A stretch of 28,683 nt of DNA from assembly GCA_035340715.1 (NCBI GenBank), contig DAOQTX010000039.1, positions 1-28,683 of the forward strand. The letters run 5' to 3'. The notes under the pieces were generated by a model, which was given only the letters and a program-made list of their open reading frames with translations, was not told where the DNA came from and searched no databases. A program made the translations under genes and the position numbers. Source of the DNA: DAOQTX01 sp035340715. GTDB lineage: Bacteria > Bacteroidota > Bacteroidia > AKYH767-A > OLB10. This document shows, in pieces, positions 1 to 8,156 of the stretch (its first letter is position 1; every line of letters begins with the position of its first letter).

Positions 1-2113
1 CACCATCAATGGATACAAAAATTCCGATATCGCTACCTGCATAGACGATGAGTGGATTCATAGGATCGATGACGATTGTATTCAATGGTACATCAGGTAA
101 TCCATTTCCTATGGCTTGCCAGGAAGACCCAGAATTGGGACTGGTGTATAAATGCGGAGTACCGAAACCTCCGATAGCTGCGAAAACGACATTGTTTGAA
201 TTTGGATGAATGGCAAAATCCAACACAAAACGATTGGGCAGTCCGATGCTAATATTCGTATATGAATTTCCTCCATTGATCGATCGGTAAACACCTACTG
301 TTGAGTTTACAACCGGTGCAGTTGAGCAATATAAAATGTTTGCATTATTATCGCTTAAAGCAATGGTTTGAACCGGATTGCCATCAATAGGATTGCCGCT
401 ATTGGTCGCATTCCAATTAAAGCCCCCATCGGTGGATTTATATATTTTATCAAATCCTACAAAAAGAGTACTGGGGCTTGCATTGGAGACAACATAGATG
501 CCTGCAAAATTTCCGCTTGTAGGACCTGGACTTGGCCAATTGTTTATGAAAGTAAAATTTTGTGCACGATCATCGCTGCGCGCCATGTTTAAATTCTGGT
601 ACGAAGCATAAACGATACTATCGTTTTGAGGATGAATAGCGGTACAAATACCATCTCCTCCAATCACTCTGCGCCAACTCAGGTTTCCTTCGTACACAGG
701 AGTTGCATTGTCCTGCAATCCGCCAATGGCAAAAAGTGAATCGCTTTTCGAAACCGAAAAATTCGCATAAAACTGTTGTGTTTGATACGATCCATTAATA
801 CCATTAAACGTCTCGCCTCCATCGCTTGATCGAAATACTCCACCATCGTTTACAAAATAAACCCAGTTCGCATTCACCGGATGGTAATAGATATGATGAA
901 CATCGCCATGCATATAATCAGGCGGCCCTTCGGGTCCACCTATTGGTGTGGCAGCCAAGTCCCACAAATACCAATATGATTTTTGCACCATGCTTTGTCC
1001 GCCATTGGTCGATTTGTAGGTATCTACTCCTGACTGAATTACAATATTAGGGTTGCTGGGATGAACCGCTACATCATGTGAATACCAACCTTGGTATTTA
1101 CATATATCAGTACTGTTACGAAGAGTCCAGTTAACACCGGCATCAACTGAACGGTACAAACCTACCTGCACAAATTGATTCCCTATACTGGCATAAACCG
1201 TATCGGGTGATGATGTGGAAAAACAAAGCTGAGCTTTACCACTATAGGAACTTGGCAAACCGGAAAGCACTTTTGTAAAATTCTGACCTCCATCTGTAGA
1301 CCGATAAATACCTGAGCCTGAAGTCCCACTGTTTCCACAAGCAGCTAACACAATATTAGTATCTCCGGGTTGATAAGATAAGTCGGTACACATGAGGGTT
1401 GGCAATACAGTTGACCAGTTGTTTCCAGCATTAAAGCTCTGAAGAATTCCTTCGGTAGTTGCTGCTATAATCGTGTTCGGATTTAACGAATTAATTATTA
1501 AATCTTGAACCCCTTTTAAATCATCATAATCCCAAGACAGTATTTGGTTCCAAGTATCTCCACCATCAGTACTTTTTAAAATTCCAATTCCATAGCTTCC
1601 ACGAGTAGTACGAACAGAAAATCCTGTTCCTGTATTCTGGTAATTATAGACTTCTCCTGTTCCAATGTACATTATATTCGAGTCGGAAGGATGAATGGCA
1701 ATGGCAGCAACGCCTAATACCGGAAATCCGGTGGCCACATTATGCCATGCATTGGGTCCTATTCCATCCGAATAACTTTTCCACAAACCTCCTGAAGCAG
1801 ATCCAATCCAAATGGTTGAGGCATTTTGAGGATTGAAAGCCATGCATAAAGTTCTTCCACCAAAATTCATTGGTCCTTTTGCTTCCCATTGTCCGGCAAA
1901 AGTCATTGATTTATTTTGCGATTGCCACTTTACATTGTTGAATGCTGTTTCGTAAGATGAATAATCCATCAAAGCATTTGGATACGAACGTTGATGATAC
2001 CATTCATTCATCGCTTCGGCCATTCCGGTTTTTATCTTTCTAGCAGGCTTCTCCTGCTTGCTGCTACAAGCAAACAAAAGAACCAAAACGATTGATAGGT
2101 ACTTTAATTTCAT
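1..2113 (-). CDS. Asp-box/BNR-repeat (sortilin-like propeller) lipoprotein, 3' end outside the window
   Basis: The minus-strand frame is open from the ATG at 2113 to the left edge, giving about 704 codons with no stop, so the C-terminus is missing. The N-terminus has a short hydrophobic stretch ending in a lipobox-like L-F-A-C (Cys16), which suggests a lipoprotein signal. The body carries repeated Asp-boxes of the S-x-D/N-x-G-x-x-W/F type, beginning near residues 181 (STDGGDTW), 272, 322, 368, 429, 513 (degenerate), 560, 611 and 658. Late repeats are about 47-60 residues apart. This is the pattern of BNR/VPS10-type beta-propellers, found in sialidase-like and photosystem-stability-like proteins, many of which are non-catalytic. 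No catalytic residues could be assigned. A T9SS sorting domain may lie beyond the edge. It starts only 7 bases after the upstream DoxX-like gene, so the two are probably co-transcribed. Confidence 0.85.
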   Translation of the reverse strand, partial: MKLKYLSIVLVLLFACSSKQEKPARKIKTGMAEAMNEWYHQRSYPNALMDYSSYETAFNNVKWQSQNKSMTFAGQWEAKGPMNFGGRTLCMAFNPQNASTIWIGSASGGLWKSYSDGIGPNAWHNVATGFPVLGVAAIAIHPSDSNIMYIGTGEVYNYQNTGTGFSVRTTRGSYGIGILKSTDGGDTWNQILSWDYDDLKGVQDLIINSLNPNTIIAATTEGILQSFNAGNNWSTVLPTLMCTDLSYQPGDTNIVLAACGNSGTSGSGIYRSTDGGQNFTKVLSGLPSSYSGKAQLCFSTSSPDTVYASIGNQFVQVGLYRSVDAGVNWTLRNSTDICKYQGWYSHDVAVHPSNPNIVIQSGVDTYKSTNGGQSMVQKSYWYLWDLAATPIGGPEGPPDYMHGDVHHIYYHPVNANWVYFVNDGGVFRSSDGGETFNGINGSYQTQQFYANFSVSKSDSLFAIGGLQDNATPVYEGNLSWRRVIGGDGICTAIHPQNDSIVYASYQNLNMARSDDRAQNFTFINNWPSPGPTSGNFAGIYVVSNASPSTLFVGFDKIYKSTDGGFNWNATNSGNPIDGNPVQTIALSDNNANILYCSTAPVVNSTVGVYRSINGGNSYTNISIGLPNRFVLDFAIHPNSNNVVFAAIGGFGTPHLYTSPNSGSSWQAIGNGLPDVPLNTIVIDPMNPLIVYAGSDIGIFVSIDG

Positions 2114-2120
2114 CCGATTT

Positions 2121-2516
2121 TTAGTTTACTATAAATACATTGATCATACCTAAAACTATATATCCTGTAAGCAAAGCAGCGCTTTGATAATCTTTAGCAA
2201 AACGTAAACCGGTGAAAAGTAGCAATATTGTTAAACAAGAAACTACTGCTGCCGGAAGACTTAAAATAGTCGATCCAAAAAATATAATCATAATCGCACT
2301 CACTAGATTTAGAGTGCCGGCTATAACTTCTGCACTGGTAAGCAATAAAAACACCAAAGGCATTATTGGCGCAAACACAGTTCGACTGAATTTTTGAACA
2401 ATCCATCCTTTTTCTGATTTATAATGCCAAACTTTATCCAATCCCGATTGTAGAAAGAGTATTGTCCAAAACATTGCAAACAAAAGGTCAATCCATGCGA
2501 GCGATTCGTTATTCAT
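2121..2516 (-). CDS. DoxX-like small membrane protein
   Basis: A 131-residue protein with four predicted hydrophobic segments (about residues 7-24, 50-70, 73-98 and 112-130). Its first part contains an F-x-Q-S-G-L-D-K stretch like the first-helix signature of DoxX/DoxD-type and related four-helix membrane proteins. No catalytic motif is visible, and members of this superfamily have few assigned functions (quinone or thiosulfate-linked redox proteins and uncharacterised ones). It is read divergently from the sigma-factor gene across a 177-base gap, and the BNR lipoprotein follows 7 bases after its stop. The assignment to DoxX is by overall pattern and is moderately sure; an unrelated four-helix inner-membrane protein is the alternative. 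Confidence 0.65.
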   Translation of the reverse strand: MNNESLAWIDLLFAMFWTILFLQSGLDKVWHYKSEKGWIVQKFSRTVFAPIMPLVFLLLTSAEVIAGTLNLVSAIMIIFFGSTILSLPAAVVSCLTILLLFTGLRFAKDYQSAALLTGYIVLGMINVFIVN

Positions 2517-2586
2517 AGCGATTCAGATTATGTATTAAATATATTGATAAATATTGCTTTATGTATGTTAAACAACAAATATACGT

Positions 2587-2617
2587 TTTGCAAGTTCATT
2601 TTTCTGTTACAAATTTG
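2587..2617 (+). promoter_or_regulatory. Putative Bacteroidota-type promoter of the sigma-factor gene
   Basis: A TTTG at 2587-2590 is separated by exactly 19 bases from CAAATTTG at 2610-2617, which matches the TAnnTTTG -7 consensus in all but its first base. Spacing and sequence fit the TTTG-N19-21-TAnnTTTG promoter of this phylum. Transcription would start near 2624, giving a leader of about 70 bases that contains the hairpin at 2664-2696. Confidence 0.5.
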
Positions 2618-2663
2618 CATCAGATTTATGGAATTGGAGATAAACGGGCATCAAATAGTAAAG

Positions 2664-2696
2664 CATTCCGTTTGTTACCTATGGTAAAGCGGAATG
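2664..2696 (+). promoter_or_regulatory. Hairpin burying the sigma-factor start codon
   Basis: Arm CATTCCG (2664-2670) pairs with CGGAATG (2690-2696), and TTACC (2675-2679) pairs with GGTAA (2683-2687) around the triloop TAT. TT at 2671-2672 can also pair with AG at 2688-2689 (one G-U pair), leaving a 2-base bulge. In total that is about 14 pairs. The last three bases of the 3' arm are the ATG of the sigma-factor gene. In mRNA this would hide the start codon; as DNA it could be an operator dyad. Confidence 0.6.
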
Positions 2697-3278
2697 ACCA
2701 GCGAAACAACAAATAGAAACCATGATGAGCAGAGCGATATAGAGCTGCTTAATGAATACCGGAAAAGCGGTGATCATGCGGTAGCAGGTATTTTGTTTAA
2801 AAAATATATGCATCTGGTTTTTGGAGTTTCGATGAAGTATTTAAAAAATTCGGACGATGCCAAAGACATGGTTCAGAAAGTTTTTGAAAAACTAATGATG
2901 AAGCTTAGAGATTTTGAAATACATAATTTTCCTTCTTGGTTGCATTCGCTCACACGAAACGAATGCTTGATGTATTTAAGATCTTCAAAAAGAATGGATT
3001 CTAGCATTTCATTTGAAGAAGATCTATCTCTTTACAGTCAGTTTGCCTCAGAAAATGACGTAGACCACAACATGTTGGAACAACAATTGCAGAATTTAGA
3101 ATGGGCATTAAAAGAATTGGATAAAGATCAACGAATTTGCATCAGCTTATTTTATATTGAAAAATTATCCTACAAAGAGATCAGTGAAAAATGTAATTTA
3201 ACTTTTAAAGAAGTGAAGAGTTTTATTCAAAATGGAAAGAGAAATCTAAAGATTATATTAGAAAAGAGAAATGACTAA
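2694..3278 (+). CDS. ECF-type RNA polymerase sigma factor (sigma-70 family)
   Basis: A 194-residue protein of usual ECF length. Region 2 lies at about residues 33-100: a Y-x-H-L-V-F-G segment, then an S-D-D-A-K-D-M-V-Q-K-V-F stretch equivalent to the core-RNAP-binding 2.2 helix, and an aromatic W-L-H-S-L-T-R-N segment equivalent to the 2.3/2.4 promoter-melting part. Region 4 lies at about residues 128-190, with a helix-turn-helix around L-S-Y-K-E-I-S-E-K-C. It would direct RNA polymerase to a dedicated set of promoters. The ATG at 2694 is the first in frame and sits inside a hairpin (see 2664-2696). The 3' end overlaps the next gene by 8 bases, and that gene encodes a zinc-finger membrane protein, the usual sigma/anti-sigma arrangement. 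The regulon is unknown. Confidence 0.9.
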   Translation: MTSETTNRNHDEQSDIELLNEYRKSGDHAVAGILFKKYMHLVFGVSMKYLKNSDDAKDMVQKVFEKLMMKLRDFEIHNFPSWLHSLTRNECLMYLRSSKRMDSSISFEEDLSLYSQFASENDVDHNMLEQQLQNLEWALKELDKDQRICISLFYIEKLSYKEISEKCNLTFKEVKSFIQNGKRNLKIILEKRND

Positions 3279-4461
3279 ATCTTCTATACATAGCTCTTCT
3301 GATACTTCAGACTGTATTAACATACAGGATATGAAGGATTATCTTGCTGATCGTCTTGAAAAAAAAGAGGTCAGAAGAATTGAATTGCATTTAAGTGAAT
3401 GTGCGCTCTGTTCTGATGCGATTGATGGATTTATGGAAAGCGGTATAAATGTTTCTGAAGAAGACTTAAATAATAGAATTGACACTCAAATCCATCTTCA
3501 TAAAAATTCTAAACAAAGACGCAACAATTGGCTTATAGCTGCTTCCTTAGCATTAATTTGTATTTCATCCTTTTATATTTATCAGAATTTTGAAAACAGA
3601 AACAACATTTTGGTTCATCAATCGGATCAAAATGAGACATCAAAATCTGTTGTAGAGGAAACAATGGCTGATGATAATGAGATTGGCACAGAGGAAACTG
3701 CGTCTTTTCAAAAAGAAGAAGCCATTCAAATTAAAGAGCCTTCAAATACGGTAAGAGAAACAAAATCGCTTGAAGAAGATCAAAACTTTATGGATCCAGC
3801 AACAAACGATCAGGAGTTGTTTATTGCAGAAGATGAAATGCTTGAAGAAGAACCTTCACGTTCGATTCAGGCAGACGAAATTCAAGTAAATTCAAATACA
3901 CAAGCAAGTGCAGTCAAATCGCAAGCGGATCAAACGATTGCCACACCAAGTGCCATTTATTATATAGAGGGACATAAGGTGAGCAATACAAAAGAGGAAA
4001 GAGAAAAATTAAGTGCTGTGTCTGTTAAGGAAAGTAAAGCAAAAAAAGTAACTAAAAACAATGATGCGGTTGAGTTTAGTGCTGTTGATGTTTCTACCAG
4101 TACTGAAAGCGATTTGTATAATGCGATTATGGCCGAAGGTTTGCATTGGTACAGAATTCGATCATACACCAAAGCCGTTGATGCGTTTGATAAAATTTTA
4201 CAAAGGTATTCCAACGATGAAAACGCCATGTTCTATTCAGGAATGTCATACTCCAGGATTCAACAATATGATATGGCTATCCAGCAGTTAAACTATTTCA
4301 AAAGTCATAGCGCCAGTACCTTTTATGCAGAGGCTTTGTTTGAATTGGGCATGAATTTAAAACTATCGGGACGAAATCAGGAAGCTAAACAAGTGTTTGA
4401 ATCATTGGTATCTTATGGTGGGCCCTATGGTATAAAAGCACGCAGCGAATTGAATCGCTAA
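3271..4461 (+). CDS. Putative anti-sigma factor: zinc-finger/TM/TPR protein
   Basis: A 396-residue protein. The N-terminus holds an anti-sigma-type zinc finger with H40-x3-C44-x2-C47 (E-L-H-L-S-E-C-A-L-C), preceded by the helix D-M-K-D-Y-L-A-D-R-L. One membrane helix lies at about 87-105. An acidic, Glu/Gln-rich low-complexity stretch follows (about 115-270), then a C-terminal tetratricopeptide-like part (about 285-395) with A-x3-F-x3-L and Y-x-E-A-L-F-x-L-G segments. By position, the finger would be cytoplasmic and bind the sigma factor encoded just upstream (8-base overlap), with the TPR part in the periplasm, where it could sense or bind a partner. That topology is inference. The TPR tail resembles YbgF/BamD-type tol-pal repeats more than classical anti-sigma sensors. 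Confidence 0.8.
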   Translation: MTKSSIHSSSDTSDCINIQDMKDYLADRLEKKEVRRIELHLSECALCSDAIDGFMESGINVSEEDLNNRIDTQIHLHKNSKQRRNNWLIAASLALICISSFYIYQNFENRNNILVHQSDQNETSKSVVEETMADDNEIGTEETASFQKEEAIQIKEPSNTVRETKSLEEDQNFMDPATNDQELFIAEDEMLEEEPSRSIQADEIQVNSNTQASAVKSQADQTIATPSAIYYIEGHKVSNTKEEREKLSAVSVKESKAKKVTKNNDAVEFSAVDVSTSTESDLYNAIMAEGLHWYRIRSYTKAVDAFDKILQRYSNDENAMFYSGMSYSRIQQYDMAIQQLNYFKSHSASTFYAEALFELGMNLKLSGRNQEAKQVFESLVSYGGPYGIKARSELNR

Positions 4462-4638
4462 GTGCTTTATGTTAATTCGCTCTACTCTATTCTTTTTATT
4501 TTCAGTTTGTTATTGATTGCCAATACTTTTAAGGGTGTAACTAACATAGAAATGTTAATAAATATGCCTCTTCAAACCGGCCTCTTATTCCACCAATAAA
4601 TGTATTTTTAGCTAAAATTAACGGATCTATAACTACGA

Positions 4639-5319
4639 ATGGAGATTACATACTATGGTCATTCTTGTTTTGCTGTAAAAGTCAGCGGCAAAACACTTTT
4701 ATTCGACCCTTTTATAAGCCCCAATAGCCTTGCAACGCATATTGACCTTAAAAAAATTAAGGCCGACTATGTGCTGATTTCACATGGTCATGAAGATCAT
4801 ATTGCCGATGCTGTTTCACTGATTAAGCAAAGTAATGCTACAGCTATCAGTAGTTATGAGATTGCGGTATGGCTGCAAAAACAAGGAGTTGAAAAAGTAC
4901 ATTCCATGAATATTGGAGGTCATTGGATTTTTGAATTTGGCAAAGTTAAATGTGTCGTTGCTGTACATTCCAGTATGTTGCCCGATGGTTCTTATGGTGG
5001 TAATCCTATGGGCTTTTTGGTAGAATCTCCTGAAGGAAACTTTTATTATGCCGGTGATACAGCGCTCACCCTTGACATGCAATTGATTGGAGAATACAAG
5101 AAAATAGATTTTGCTTTCTTACCTTTAGGAAATAATTATACGATGGGTGTTGACAATGCTATCATCGCATCAGGATTCATTAAATGCAACAATATTATAG
5201 GAATGCATTACGATACTTTTGATTTGATACGCATTGATCACAACGAGGCAATTGAAAAATTTACCGCTTCGGGCAGAACACTCCATTTAATTCCTATTGG
5301 CGAGACTATACAATTATAA
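4639..5319 (+). CDS. UPF0173 metal-dependent hydrolase (metallo-beta-lactamase fold)
   Basis: A 226-residue protein that matches the UPF0173/YtkL family in length. It opens with the family's I-T-Y-Y-G-H-S-C-F segment and D-P-F-I-S-P-N, then the metal-binding HxHxDH motif as H-G-H-E-D-H at residues 49-54. Further candidate ligands are H110, D140 (A-G-D-T) and H190 (G-M-H-Y-D-T). This is the two-metal site of the metallo-beta-lactamase fold. The physiological substrate of the family is not known; esterase or phosphodiesterase activity is likely from the fold. Cytoplasmic, with no signal peptide. The following lipoprotein gene starts 7 bases after its stop, so the pair is probably co-transcribed and may lead into parA. 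Confidence 0.9.
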   Translation: MEITYYGHSCFAVKVSGKTLLFDPFISPNSLATHIDLKKIKADYVLISHGHEDHIADAVSLIKQSNATAISSYEIAVWLQKQGVEKVHSMNIGGHWIFEFGKVKCVVAVHSSMLPDGSYGGNPMGFLVESPEGNFYYAGDTALTLDMQLIGEYKKIDFAFLPLGNNYTMGVDNAIIASGFIKCNNIIGMHYDTFDLIRIDHNEAIEKFTASGRTLHLIPIGETIQL

Positions 5320-5326
5320 AATAAAC

Positions 5327-5872
5327 ATGAATACGAAACATTACTTATTCACCCTCATCGCTGGTTTGATTTTGTTGGTCATCTCGTGCTCAAAACCGAC
5401 CTATCATCAATTGACCGACAGCGACATGCTTTGGAGATTGTATCCCGATGAAACCGTTTTATATTTTCAAAACAGTTCGGGCAATATCGATACCATCAAC
5501 ATTACCGATAAGTTTAAAGGATATCAAGTGAGCGGAAATGTTTACGATGAAGAAGCAGGCTACACGGTTACGCTTGAAAACGATACACTTGCAACTGGAA
5601 GAGAAGGAAAAATAAGAGTCTCCCTTACGGATGCAGGATTAATTGTAGAAGTTTCTTTTCCGCATCATCCTGTTGTGAGCTATCCATTGAGTATGGTTCC
5701 TTTGGCAACTGATACAATCATGGGCAATGTTTTTGAAGGTGTTTACGTTTCAACAGCACCATTGGGAACAACCAGCATTAATAAACCAATAAAACAGATA
5801 AAATACTCGAAGCAATTTGGATTTTTAGAGTTCTCCGACATTAATGGAGAAGTTTGGTACAGAGTATTTTAA
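5327..5872 (+). CDS. Hypothetical lipoprotein
   Basis: A 181-residue protein from the ATG at 5327. The frame also allows a TTG at 5297, but that would overlap the previous gene and put ten polar residues before the signal peptide. The N-terminus is a lipoprotein signal: basic start, hydrophobic core, and lipobox L-V-I-S-C with Cys near residue 21. The mature part is rich in beta-strand-like segments and acidic residues and shows no motif I recognise. It sits 7 bases after the UPF0173 gene and 17 bases before parA, so it belongs to the same transcription unit by spacing. I do not assign a function; a small envelope beta-sandwich or lipocalin-like fold is possible but unsupported. Confidence 0.75.
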   Translation: MNTKHYLFTLIAGLILLVISCSKPTYHQLTDSDMLWRLYPDETVLYFQNSSGNIDTINITDKFKGYQVSGNVYDEEAGYTVTLENDTLATGREGKIRVSLTDAGLIVEVSFPHHPVVSYPLSMVPLATDTIMGNVFEGVYVSTAPLGTTSINKPIKQIKYSKQFGFLEFSDINGEVWYRVF

Positions 5873-5889
5873 AACAATAACAGAACATT

Positions 5890-6714
5890 ATGGGAAAAGT
5901 AATTGCAATTGCAAATCAAAAAGGAGGAGTAGGAAAAACAACCACAGCGATCAATTTAGCTGCTAGTTTGGCTGTATTGGAGTTCAAAACTTTGTTGATC
6001 GATGCCGATCCACAGGCCAATAGCACTTCGGGTGTTGGAATAGATCCACGGACCGTAAGCAACAGTTTATATGAATGCATCTTAAATCAAGTCAAGCCTT
6101 CGAAAGCCATTCAAACCACACGCACACCAAACTTGTATATACTTCCGTCTCACATCGATTTAGTTGGGGCAGAAATTGAAATGATCAATCTACCCGAAAG
6201 AGAATATGTTACAAGAAAAGTATTGGAGCAAATAAAGGACGATTATGATTTTATCATCTTCGACTGTTCTCCTTCACTCGGTTTGATTACAATCAATGCG
6301 CTCACCGCATCCAATTCAGTTATTATTCCAGTTCAATGCGAGTACTTCGCTTTAGAAGGACTAGGCAAATTATTGAATACCATAAAAATCGTTCAAACCC
6401 GATTGAATCCTGATTTGGATATTGAAGGTATTTTATTGACCATGTACGATAGCCGTTTGCGATTATCCAACCAAGTGGTAGAAGAAGTAAAAACACATTT
6501 TCAACAAATGGTATTTAATACCATTATTCAACGCAATACAAAATTAGGTGAAGCTCCAAGTTTTGGCGAAACCATCATTACCTTTGATGCCAGTTCGAGA
6601 GGTGCTGTAAATTATCTAAACCTTGCCAACGAGATTCTGAAAAAGAATGGTATTCAGGATGCGAATAAGCGAATAAAAAGCCCGGGTACTAAAGCAATAG
6701 AGAGCGTACAATAA
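5890..6714 (+). CDS. parA: Chromosome-partitioning ATPase ParA/Soj
   Basis: A 274-residue ParA of the chromosomal (Soj) type. It has the deviant Walker A K-G-G-V-G-K-T-T at residues 11-18, including the signature first lysine, the Walker A' region I-D-A-D-P-Q-A-N at about 38-45, and Walker B F-I-I-F-D-C-S-P-S. The conserved P-V-Q-C-E-Y-F-A-L-E-G segment follows. It forms ATP-dependent dimers on nucleoid DNA and, with ParB, moves replicated origins apart. There is no N-terminal helix-turn-helix, unlike plasmid P1/F-type ParA, which supports a chromosomal role. parB follows after 19 bases. The leader is A-rich without a Shine-Dalgarno. The C-terminal tail (about 20 residues, basic) is slightly longer than in Bacillus Soj. 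Confidence 0.97.
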   Translation: MGKVIAIANQKGGVGKTTTAINLAASLAVLEFKTLLIDADPQANSTSGVGIDPRTVSNSLYECILNQVKPSKAIQTTRTPNLYILPSHIDLVGAEIEMINLPEREYVTRKVLEQIKDDYDFIIFDCSPSLGLITINALTASNSVIIPVQCEYFALEGLGKLLNTIKIVQTRLNPDLDIEGILLTMYDSRLRLSNQVVEEVKTHFQQMVFNTIIQRNTKLGEAPSFGETIITFDASSRGAVNYLNLANEILKKNGIQDANKRIKSPGTKAIESVQ

Positions 6715-6733
6715 ATTAAAGCTTAAAAACAAC

Positions 6734-7624
6734 ATGAGTTCAGGAAAGAAAAGTGCATTAGGAAGAGGATTAGGTGCCCTATTGGTTGATGCCGCTACCG
6801 ATATCACTACCAAAGGCGATCCTTCGGTACACAGTGCTGTGGTAGGCAGTATTTCGCAAATCAATATACATCAGATCGAAGCCAATCCATTTCAACCTCG
6901 TACTCATTTTGAAGATGATGCATTAAAAGAATTATCTGAATCCATCAAGCAACAAGGCATCATTCAACCGCTTACCGTTCGTAAATTAGGTTACGATAAG
7001 TATCAAATCATTTCCGGGGAGCGAAGATTCCGTGCTGCTCAGATGGCCGGTTTAGAAATGGTTCCGGCATACATTCGAATTGCCAACGATCAGAGTATGC
7101 TCGAAATGGCTTTGGTTGAGAATATACAACGTCAGGATTTAAATGCAATTGAAGTTGGAATTAGCTACAACCGATTGATTGAAGAATGTGATTTAACACA
7201 CGAGCAATTGGCCGAAAAAGTTGGTAAGGACAGAAGTACCATAGCTAATTACTTGCGTCTATTAAAATTGCCCCCTCAAATTCAAAAAGCGATTCAAGAA
7301 AATAAATTGAGCATGGGTCATGCAAGAGCATTGATCAACATAACCGATCCTTTGGCTCAATTACGTTTGTTCGAAGAAATTATTCAGAATAATTTAAGTG
7401 TTCGGAAAGTTGAAGAGTTGGCTAGACAAACCCATCAGAAAATCAACAAAACAAAATCGAATGCTAAAACAGAATCGGCAGATATACGCAGCATACAAAA
7501 CAAATTGACCAATCACTTTGAAACTAAAGTGAGCATAAAAACAGAGAAAAACGGAGGTGGAAAAATTACCTTTTCGTACTTCTCTACAGATGATTTAAAC
7601 CGATTGCTGGATTTATTCGAATAA
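6734..7624 (+). CDS. parB: Chromosome-partitioning protein ParB/Spo0J
   Basis: A 296-residue ParB. After an N-terminal ParA-interaction stretch (G-K-K-S-A-L-G-R-G-L-G-A-L-L), it has the N-P-F-Q-P-R segment, the CTP-binding G-E-R-R-F-R motif (residues 95-100), the E-N-I-Q-R-Q motif (129-134), a helix-turn-helix (about 156-177) and the G-H-A-R-A-L segment. The C-terminal part would be the dimerisation domain. It loads on parS sites as a CTP-dependent sliding clamp and stimulates ParA. I looked for a nearby parS-like site (flanks GTTT and AAAC around CACGTG) and did not find one in this window. The DUF5683 gene begins 4 bases after the stop. Confidence 0.97.
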   Translation: MSSGKKSALGRGLGALLVDAATDITTKGDPSVHSAVVGSISQINIHQIEANPFQPRTHFEDDALKELSESIKQQGIIQPLTVRKLGYDKYQIISGERRFRAAQMAGLEMVPAYIRIANDQSMLEMALVENIQRQDLNAIEVGISYNRLIEECDLTHEQLAEKVGKDRSTIANYLRLLKLPPQIQKAIQENKLSMGHARALINITDPLAQLRLFEEIIQNNLSVRKVEELARQTHQKINKTKSNAKTESADIRSIQNKLTNHFETKVSIKTEKNGGGKITFSYFSTDDLNRLLDLFE

Positions 7625-7628
7625 TATA

Positions 7629-8156
7629 ATGCTTCGCTTTGCAGCAGCTTTTCTTTTAATCCTGTGTATTACACAAACCAATGCACAACCTGCCGACAGC
7701 ACACAAATTAAACTCCCCAATAAGGCTGCGCTCTACTCTGCTCTATTACCCGGAGCCGGTCAGATTTACAATCGCAAATATTGGAAACTGCCTATTGTAT
7801 ATGGAGGAATTGGTATGATGACCTATTTTGCTATTAACAACAATAAGGAACTCGAACGGTACAGAACTGCCATAAAACTTCGAAGTGATGGAGATCCCAA
7901 TACCATTGATGAATTTGCCGACCGGTATGAAGATCAAGATTTATTTACGCTAAAAGATTTTTACAGACGGAATCGTGATGTCAGCATCATATCCGGTGTT
8001 GGTATTTATCTATTGCAGATCGTAGATGCATATGTGGATGCACATCTATTGTACTTTGATGTTTCAGACGATTTGAGTTTACACATTCGGCCTTATACTG
8101 AAAGCAATACATTAGCCGTTAACAATGGCATTCAATTAATCTTTTATATCAAATGA
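7629..8156 (+). CDS. DUF5683 domain protein, membrane-associated
   Basis: A 175-residue protein with an N-terminal signal peptide (cleavage likely after residue 19, T-N-A-Q) followed by the DUF5683 hallmark: K-A-A-L-Y-S-A-L-L-P-G-A-G-Q-I-Y-N-R-K-Y-W-K at about residues 32-53. A hydrophobic helix follows (about 55-70), then a charged middle region and a second hydrophobic segment around I-S-G-V-G-I-Y-L-L-Q-I-V-D-A-Y-V-D-A-H. The P-G-x-G-Q-x-Y motif also occurs in TM2-like proteins. The family is found almost only in Bacteroidota, typically between parB and dapB as here. Function is unknown. The last four bases (ATGA) overlap the dapB start, implying translational coupling. Confidence 0.92.
   Translation: MLRFAAAFLLILCITQTNAQPADSTQIKLPNKAALYSALLPGAGQIYNRKYWKLPIVYGGIGMMTYFAINNNKELERYRTAIKLRSDGDPNTIDEFADRYEDQDLFTLKDFYRRNRDVSIISGVGIYLLQIVDAYVDAHLLYFDVSDDLSLHIRPYTESNTLAVNNGIQLIFYIK

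Noticed and set aside
4542..4557. TAACAT/ATGTTA hairpin in the 177-base gap before the UPF0173 gene
   Set aside because: Six AT pairs, no T run and no relation to a start; likely chance in AT-rich DNA. I see no other clear signal in this gap.
5297..5326. TTG start at 5297 for the lipoprotein, giving ten more residues
   Set aside because: It overlaps the end of the UPF0173 gene and puts polar residues before the lipoprotein signal; the ATG at 5327 fits better.
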